6,584 nucleotides of DNA from an uncultured Helicobacteraceae bacterium. Lineage in GTDB: Bacteria > Campylobacterota > Campylobacteria > Campylobacterales > Helicobacteraceae. The stretch is from the NCBI GenBank assembly GCA_934728205.1, contig CAKVEH010000074.1, positions 1 through 6,584 of the forward strand. Direction: 5' to 3'. The notes under the pieces were generated by a model. The model made no database searches and had not been told where the DNA came from. It worked only from the letters and a program-made list of their open reading frames with translations. Both the position numbers and the translations under genes were made by a program. Shown here in pieces: positions 1 through 4,528 of the stretch (position 1 is its first letter; every line of letters begins with the position of its first letter).

Positions 1-41
1 TTGCTGGGCGATTTATCATTGATATATTTGATGCAAAAAAT

Positions 42-803
42 ATGGGCGATACACAAACGCTCAATGACACCAAAAATCCATTTACTAACCTCGTGCGCGA
101 AAAAGGCAAGGACAAAAACATTTACCAAGCACTCTATGACCTCTGTGAGGCGTGGCGCAACGAAATCGCACTGAAAAAAACGCGCGCACAAATCGAACAA
201 GAAGAAGAAATCAAAAGAGCAAAAGAACTTGAAGAACAAAAGGCAAAAGAAAAGCAAGAAGAAAAGCAAAAAATGGAGGAAAAAGCCAAACAAAACGCAC
301 AAGAATCTAAAGAATCACAAACTCAAAGCCAGCAAAAAGATGAACAAAAAGAGCCAACCCCTGCGCCCACACCACCACCTCCAAGCTCACAAGAATGGAA
401 AAAAACACAACATTGGAAAGACACTGAATTGCTCTTTAGACAGACAAAAGATGCGCGATTGTGTGCGGTAAGGATTTTTAACTACGATGAAATTTTAGAG
501 ACTTTTGGTAGCGAGGGGCATTCTCGCGCCTTTATGATGATGAGGCAGACTTTTATGCGTCATCTCACTTCTGTGCGTAAGGGAAAAGACATTTTTGAAC
601 CAAAGCAAGGTGTGTTTTATCTCCTCGCACACGGCGATAAAAAGCGTGTAGAATCGTGCTTTGACTGCTTTTTAGAAGAGCTTGCTTCCCAAGTGTTTGT
701 GTATGATGAGGAGCGCAGAGTTATGGACTTTGAGGGGAGAATCTTTGGCAAGGAAAAAGACTTCGCCCACGCAATGGACGAACTTGTAAGATTTTTAGCA
801 TAA
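42..803 (+). CDS. Hypothetical coiled-coil protein with a degenerate GGDEF-like C-terminal domain (HP1546 position)
   Basis: The function is unknown. Seen: residues 1-40 are mixed; about 41-100 are a Lys/Glu/Gln-rich predicted coiled coil; 104-115 are a proline-rich linker; 120-253 form a compact alpha/beta domain. In that last part, the hydrophobic strand ending near 146, the helix with FGSEGH at 155-160, the Asp at 183 and the following helix 201-215 line up with the GGDEF fold. The signature itself reads roughly KQGVF at 188-192 instead of GGDEF, so diguanylate cyclase activity is not expected. Inference: a structural or signalling relic, perhaps ligand- or partner-binding. There is no signal peptide or membrane segment. 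The ATG at 42 has no clear ribosome binding site, and the same frame is open from base 3, so the gene may begin outside the window. A TGA in another frame at 20-22 could instead end the upstream gene and favour the start at 42. The stop lies 3 nt before folC. Coding status is secure; the domain call is tentative. Confidence 0.8.
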   Translation: MGDTQTLNDTKNPFTNLVREKGKDKNIYQALYDLCEAWRNEIALKKTRAQIEQEEEIKRAKELEEQKAKEKQEEKQKMEEKAKQNAQESKESQTQSQQKDEQKEPTPAPTPPPPSSQEWKKTQHWKDTELLFRQTKDARLCAVRIFNYDEILETFGSEGHSRAFMMMRQTFMRHLTSVRKGKDIFEPKQGVFYLLAHGDKKRVESCFDCFLEELASQVFVYDEERRVMDFEGRIFGKEKDFAHAMDELVRFLA

Positions 804-806
804 ATA

Positions 807-2297
807 ATGAAATCTCTCAAAGCCTTTTTGGCGCAAAAGGGCAAAGAATACGCACCATTTGATACGCAAAGAGTGCATAGAATCTATGCGCTCTTACAGC
901 CTCATTTAGAGGAATTATACGCGCAAAGTAGGAAATCTAAACAAAAATCTAAGCAGAGAAATTTGCCACCAAATCAAGCTAAGAAAGCCCATAATTATAG
1001 CCACCCAAAGGGTTATGAGGCTTTAGCCCAAGCAAAAAAAGACAAGCCATTTATTATCCACATTTTAGGGACAAATGGCAAGGGCAGCACGGGGCGATTT
1101 ATCACGCTTGGGCTAGCACAAAATGGCTATAAAGTCCTGCATTTTACCTCGCCACATTTATTTGATTTTAACGAGCGATTTTATATGACAAATGTAGATT
1201 TTGTAGATTCTGCGGATTGTAGTGCAAAATCTAGTGTGCAGGCAACATTTGCAGAAACTAGCGTGCGAGATTCTAATCAGCATAGAATCGCCACTCATAG
1301 CGAGCTAGAAAAAGCGCATTTGTGGCTACAAAGATTCCCAATCGTGCGAGAATCTAGTTATTTTGAATATGCGACATTGTTGGCGTTGTATTTGGCAAAG
1401 GATTGTGATTTTTTTGTCTGTGAAGCTGGGCTTGGCGGGGAGTTTGATAGCACGAGTGTGCTAAGCGCGGATTTAAGCATTTTTACACCTATTGGCATAG
1501 ACCACGAGGAATTTTTAGGGAGTGATATTGCCTCTATCGCTGGGAGCAAACTTCGAGCAATGAGGAAAAATGTGCTTATTGCTCCGCAAAAATTCACACA
1601 ATGCAAAAAAATCGCACAACAAATCGCACAACAAAAAGATGCCCATCTTTTCACAATCCCAAACCTCCATAAAATCATCATAAACGAGCAATCCAATAAT
1701 TCTAATGCGCAAAATTTTAATAAATACGCGCAAAAATTCTCCAAAATCTTTCATTGCGAAAATATGCAACCCTTAGATTCAATATTTTGGCGTGATTTTG
1801 CTCAATATATCGCCAAAAATGCCTACCCGCAATTTTTACAAGAAAATCTTTTTTGTGCAATTTTTGCGTTATTGTTTTGGAATCTGCGCTTTGATTTCAC
1901 AACGCTAAAAACGCTTGATTTACGCGGTAGATGTGAGATTATCGCACCAAATATTTTACTTGATGTGGGGCATAATATAGAATGCGCAAAAGTATTAAAA
2001 CACACAATAGTGCAAAAATTTGGTAAAAAAAATATTATATTAGTGTATAATGCCTACTTTGATAAGGCTATATCGGCAATCTTAAGTATTTTAAAACCCG
2101 TTGTTAGCGAGGTTTTAATCCTTAAGGTAAAAAATGACCGCATAATAAAAAAAGCGGAGTTGGAAGAAATATTGCATAATCTTGGGTTAAAATACAGCGA
2201 TTTCACTCCAGCTAAATTACATAGGGACAACAATTATGTGGTCTTTGGCTCTTTTAGCGTGGTAGCTGAGTTTTTGACAATACAAAAGTTGGTATAA
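807..2297 (+). CDS. folC: Bifunctional folylpolyglutamate synthase / dihydrofolate synthase (Mur ligase family)
   Basis: FolC is a cytoplasmic ATP-dependent ligase. It adds glutamate to dihydropteroate (dihydrofolate synthase) and to reduced folates (folylpolyglutamate synthase). Seen in the 496-residue product: the P-loop GTNGKGST at 88-95; SPHL at 115-118 followed by N-E-R at 122-124; the E-x-GLGG-x-FD-x-T block at 206-215; GIDH at 230-233 with FLG at 236-238; a Lys at 248 where the family has its modified lysine; and DVGHN at 386-390 matching the family D-x-x-HN motif. The protein ends with the usual GSF-x-V strand. It is longer than typical bacterial FolC (roughly 400-430 residues) because of a basic insertion at about 40-80 and a Ser/Asp-rich one at about 130-165. 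The ATG lies 3 nt after the preceding stop and has no strong Shine-Dalgarno, suggesting translational coupling. The N-terminus (FLAQKGKEYAPF) looks like a real FolC start. Confident family call. Confidence 0.95.
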   Translation: MKSLKAFLAQKGKEYAPFDTQRVHRIYALLQPHLEELYAQSRKSKQKSKQRNLPPNQAKKAHNYSHPKGYEALAQAKKDKPFIIHILGTNGKGSTGRFITLGLAQNGYKVLHFTSPHLFDFNERFYMTNVDFVDSADCSAKSSVQATFAETSVRDSNQHRIATHSELEKAHLWLQRFPIVRESSYFEYATLLALYLAKDCDFFVCEAGLGGEFDSTSVLSADLSIFTPIGIDHEEFLGSDIASIAGSKLRAMRKNVLIAPQKFTQCKKIAQQIAQQKDAHLFTIPNLHKIIINEQSNNSNAQNFNKYAQKFSKIFHCENMQPLDSIFWRDFAQYIAKNAYPQFLQENLFCAIFALLFWNLRFDFTTLKTLDLRGRCEIIAPNILLDVGHNIECAKVLKHTIVQKFGKKNIILVYNAYFDKAISAILSILKPVVSEVLILKVKNDRIIKKAELEEILHNLGLKYSDFTPAKLHRDNNYVVFGSFSVVAEFLTIQKLV

Positions 2298-2298
2298 A
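2290..2298 (+). promoter_or_regulatory. Candidate extended -10 promoter for csd2-csd1-ccmA
   Basis: TGGTATAAA at 2290-2298 fits the TGnTATAAT extended -10 form common for the Helicobacter vegetative sigma factor, with one mismatch. The folC stop codon (2295-2297) sits inside it. A transcript would start near 2305 and give a short leader just long enough to carry the csd2 ribosome binding site. A TTGACA at 2274-2279 is only 13 nt upstream, too close to be a standard -35. In AT-rich DNA such a match can occur by chance, so this is a suggestion only. Confidence 0.3.
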
Positions 2299-2310
2299 AA
2301 TTAAAAACTA

Positions 2311-2316
2311 AAGGAG
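2311..2316 (+). promoter_or_regulatory. Ribosome binding site that fixes the GTG start of csd2
   Basis: AAGGAG, a strong Shine-Dalgarno, lies 6 nt before the GTG at 2323. It identifies this GTG as the csd2 start. The GTG at 2316-2318 overlaps the site and is in another frame, and later in-frame ATG codons would cut into the conserved N-terminus shared with Csd1. Confidence 0.8.
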
Positions 2317-2322
2317 TGGCAA

Positions 2323-3255
2323 GTGGAAAATGACAAGTTAATGATTTCTATCATTGATGATAATGGCTCAAGGCAGTTTAGCGTGCATAATGCCATTAAA
2401 AGCTTTGGGTTGTATGTGTTAGCAGGTGCGTTAGGATTGCTAGCTTTATATTTGGTTGCGTTGCACATTTTGACAGGACAGCTTAATGAACTTGTGGCAA
2501 AAAAGAATGACGCGAGGGACAGATTCCAAGAAATATATGAAAAAAATAGTAGCTTAGAACGCGATATTGAATATAAATCAAGCGAACTTGCTAAAGCAAA
2601 TAGTGAAATACACAAACTTGAACATATCATCAACATTAACAAAGATAAAGTTGCACTTGATGAGCAAAATATGCAGTTTAGTATCAATGACTTAAATGAC
2701 ATTCAAAAGCAAACCGTGCTAAAAATCGTCCCAAGTGGGAATCCTATCCAAAATTACGAGTTTCCAAGCCAAGATTCTAAAAACACAAAAACCCCAAGCA
2801 AGCCAGAAGCAATCTATTACCAAATCACTAAAGGCACGCCTGTGTATGCTACGGCAAATGGAATCATAGATAGCACGAGCACACAAAGAGGCGGACATTA
2901 CGGCGTGTATGTCAAAATTATCCACCCATTTGGCTTCACTTCTACTTATGCAAGATTAGATAAAATCGAAGTAAAAAATGGTGAATTTGTCTCAAAAGGA
3001 CAACTGCTAGGATATAGCGGAGATTCTGGAAGTAACAAAAAAGCAGAGCTTTTATATGAATTAAGGTTTTTAGATTCTCCGTTGCGCACACTTGATTACG
3101 CAATGTGGAATAAACAAGAGTTTAATGATTTATTTACCAATAAAGACCCTGTAAAGTGGAATTCTCTTATTTGGGCGTTAGATGACCTTGCTCAACTCCA
3201 ATCTTACGCAAGTGCAGATAAAATAGACAATACCCCCCCCCCCCCCACTAGGTAA
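2323..3255 (+). CDS. csd2: Csd2-like membrane-anchored LytM/M23 protein, catalytically inactive
   Basis: Cell-shape protein of the Csd2 type. In H. pylori Csd2 pairs with Csd1 and is needed for helical shape. Seen in 310 residues: a short cytoplasmic N-terminus, one membrane segment at about 28-50, a coiled coil at about 52-103, a periplasmic LytM fold at about 130-255 and a C-terminal helical tail with W279. Alignment by eye with the neighbouring Csd1 shows all five zinc or catalytic positions replaced: P161, Y165, R211, E242 and L244 stand where Csd1 has H170, D174, H219, H250 and H252. The fold signature (GTPVYATANG, then YELRF) is kept, so this is a pseudoenzyme rather than a decayed gene. 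This agrees with the known Csd2 of H. pylori, whose LytM domain is inactive. GTG start with a strong ribosome binding site. The C-terminus PPPPTR is encoded across a C14 tract and will vary if that tract slips. The stop is 2 nt before the first possible csd1 start. Confidence 0.9.
   Translation: MENDKLMISIIDDNGSRQFSVHNAIKSFGLYVLAGALGLLALYLVALHILTGQLNELVAKKNDARDRFQEIYEKNSSLERDIEYKSSELAKANSEIHKLEHIININKDKVALDEQNMQFSINDLNDIQKQTVLKIVPSGNPIQNYEFPSQDSKNTKTPSKPEAIYYQITKGTPVYATANGIIDSTSTQRGGHYGVYVKIIHPFGFTSTYARLDKIEVKNGEFVSKGQLLGYSGDSGSNKKAELLYELRFLDSPLRTLDYAMWNKQEFNDLFTNKDPVKWNSLIWALDDLAQLQSYASADKIDNTPPPPTR
3233..3246 (+). repeat. Homopolymeric C14 tract in the 3' end of csd2
   Basis: Fourteen consecutive C encode the four prolines near the Csd2 C-terminus. 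They end 11 nt before the first csd1 ATG. Poly-C/poly-G runs of this length are classic slipped-strand phase-variation sites in Helicobacter and Campylobacter. Every frame closes quickly here. C14 ends PPPPTR at TAA 3253-3255. C15 ends PPPPH at TAG 3249-3251. C13 ends PPPPLGKND at TAG 3263-3265, which overlaps the ATG at 3258. Slippage would therefore change the Csd2 tail and the csd2/csd1 junction rather than abolish Csd2. The exact length could also be a sequencing or assembly approximation. Confidence 0.95.
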
Positions 3256-3257
3256 AA

Positions 3258-4223
3258 ATGATTAGGCAAGAGATGAAAAACAATAAACGACTTATATTGA
3301 TGATAACTGACCAAAATGGCACACGCTATGTAAATATTCACGCCATTTTTCGCCAGTTAGCCCTATATGCACTTATTCTTATCGTAGTGCTTATTATGTT
3401 TTCTATAACATCAATCCAAATTTTTAAACAAGAAATTGAAAATATCTCTACACTCAATGAGACGATTCTCACGCAATACGAAGATATGCAAAGTCAAAAT
3501 GCAGAGCTCAACGCTCAACTTCAAGAGCAAGTTGATGAAATCTCTCTTTTGGATAAAAAACTAGGAGACCTTGAGGGTACGATTGGTGTAGATAATAAGA
3601 ATACAAATAGCCTTGCTTCTCGTGTGGATATTGCTTCATATACGGGTGCGCAAAAAGCCTTTGTAATGAAATTTATCCCAAATGGCTACCCCATTACAAA
3701 TTATAAAATTATTTCAGCGGATTATGGATATAGAAGACATCCTGTATTTTTTACACAACACCTCCATACAGGCATTGATTTTGCTGCAGATAAAGGTATG
3801 CCTGTATATGCTACGGCTGATGGTGTGGTGGAATCTGCCGAGATGACCTATGGAGGTTATGGCGTTTTGGTTAAGCTTGACCACTCTTTTGGATTTCGCA
3901 CTTACTATGCCCATTTAGAGAAAGTTGTCGTTTCACGCGGCAGCTTTGTCAAAAAGGGGCAAGTAATTGCGTATTCTGGAAGTAGTGGCATAAGCACGGG
4001 TCCTCATTTGCATTATGAGATTAGGTTTTTAGGCAATGTGCTAAATCCAAGGCACTTCATTAACTGGAATATGAGAGACTTCTCATCAATCTTTGAAAAA
4101 GAAAGGAGCATACAATGGCAATCTTTACTAATGACGATAAACAGTCTAATGGAACAGGAAGCGGAAACAACAACGGAGGAGCCACTATCATTGCGCAAGG
4201 CACAAGGATTAAAGGCGATATAA
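3258..4223 (+). CDS. csd1: Csd1-like LytM/M23 peptidoglycan D,D-endopeptidase
   Basis: Membrane-anchored zinc metallopeptidase of the M23 (LytM) family. In H. pylori Csd1 trims tetra-pentapeptide crosslinks in peptidoglycan, relaxing the wall to give helical curvature. Seen in 321 residues: a membrane segment at about 33-55, a coiled coil at about 56-107 and a LytM domain at about 140-262. The zinc and catalytic set is complete: H170 and D174 (HTGID), H219 (YAHL), H250 and H252 (HLHYE). The GYRRHPVF segment at 157-164, typical of the family, is also present. A helical tail with W287 follows and resembles the Csd2 tail. Two starts are possible: ATG 3258, 2 nt after csd2, and ATG 3273. The second matches the Csd2 N-terminus best (M-x-N-x-K then DxNG), so it may be the true one. 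Each has a weak AGG upstream. The last 109 nt overlap ccmA in another frame. Numbering here is from 3258. Confidence 0.93.
   Translation: MIRQEMKNNKRLILMITDQNGTRYVNIHAIFRQLALYALILIVVLIMFSITSIQIFKQEIENISTLNETILTQYEDMQSQNAELNAQLQEQVDEISLLDKKLGDLEGTIGVDNKNTNSLASRVDIASYTGAQKAFVMKFIPNGYPITNYKIISADYGYRRHPVFFTQHLHTGIDFAADKGMPVYATADGVVESAEMTYGGYGVLVKLDHSFGFRTYYAHLEKVVVSRGSFVKKGQVIAYSGSSGISTGPHLHYEIRFLGNVLNPRHFINWNMRDFSSIFEKERSIQWQSLLMTINSLMEQEAETTTEEPLSLRKAQGLKAI
4103..4108 (+). promoter_or_regulatory. Ribosome binding site of ccmA, inside csd1
   Basis: AAGGAG lies 6 nt before the ATG at 4115 and is embedded in the csd1 reading frame (codons for E282-R283 and flanks). Its strength and spacing settle the bactofilin start at 4115 and so support a genuine coding overlap with csd1. 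Confidence 0.85.
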
Positions 4224-4525
4224 ACACTGACTGCAGGCTACACATTGATGGAGAGTTTGAGGGCAATATCAACTCCAAAAATACCGTAATGGTAGGCAAA
4301 AGTGGGATAGTTAAAGGTGAAACAACTGCTGATGCACTACTTGTAGCTGGCAAGTTTTTGGGGAACTGTGTTGTAAATTTGCTTGAGCTAAAGGCACAAG
4401 GGCGTATCGAGGGCACTATCACAGCAAACGAGATTGCTGTCGAACGCAAAGGTGTATTCATTGGGGAATCTAAGATTAAAGAACCCAAAATCCCAGCATT
4501 TGATAAAAAATCCACAAAAATTTAA
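4115..4525 (+). CDS. ccmA: Bactofilin CcmA, cell-shape cytoskeletal protein
   Basis: Bactofilin family (DUF583/polymer-forming cytoskeletal). These proteins self-assemble into filaments through a right-handed beta-helix without nucleotide. In H. pylori CcmA localises to positive curvature and works with the Csd proteins to make the helical cell. Seen in 136 residues: a Gly/Asn/Ser-rich disordered N-terminus (1-22), a bactofilin core at about 23-118 with regularly spaced short strands and repeated Ile/Val-x-Gly turns (IKGDI, IDGEFEGNI, VKGET, VAGKFLGN, AQGRIEGTI), and a Lys/Pro-rich tail at 119-136. The length is typical for the family. The start is supported by a strong AAGGAG site. The first 109 nt lie within csd1, and the overlapping part encodes the disordered leader and the first strand, where sequence is likely most tolerant. 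mfd follows 3 nt after the TAA. Co-transcription with the endopeptidase genes fits the common bactofilin-M23 pairing. Confidence 0.95.
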   Translation: MAIFTNDDKQSNGTGSGNNNGGATIIAQGTRIKGDINTDCRLHIDGEFEGNINSKNTVMVGKSGIVKGETTADALLVAGKFLGNCVVNLLELKAQGRIEGTITANEIAVERKGVFIGESKIKEPKIPAFDKKSTKI

Positions 4526-4528
4526 CGC

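Noticed and set aside
174..180. A7 run in the first gene as a phase-variation tract
   Set aside because: Too short and too ordinary in this A-rich stretch to support slippage switching; the gene is intact through it.
229..471. An 80-codon Lys-rich open frame inside the first gene
   Set aside because: It is a frame shadow of the A-rich coiled-coil coding region; its composition is just shifted AAA/AAG runs and there is no ribosome binding site or domain.
4060..4515. A 151-codon open frame on the - strand over ccmA
   Set aside because: It is antisense to the well-supported bactofilin; its Ser/Pro/Leu-rich composition is typical of a shadow frame.
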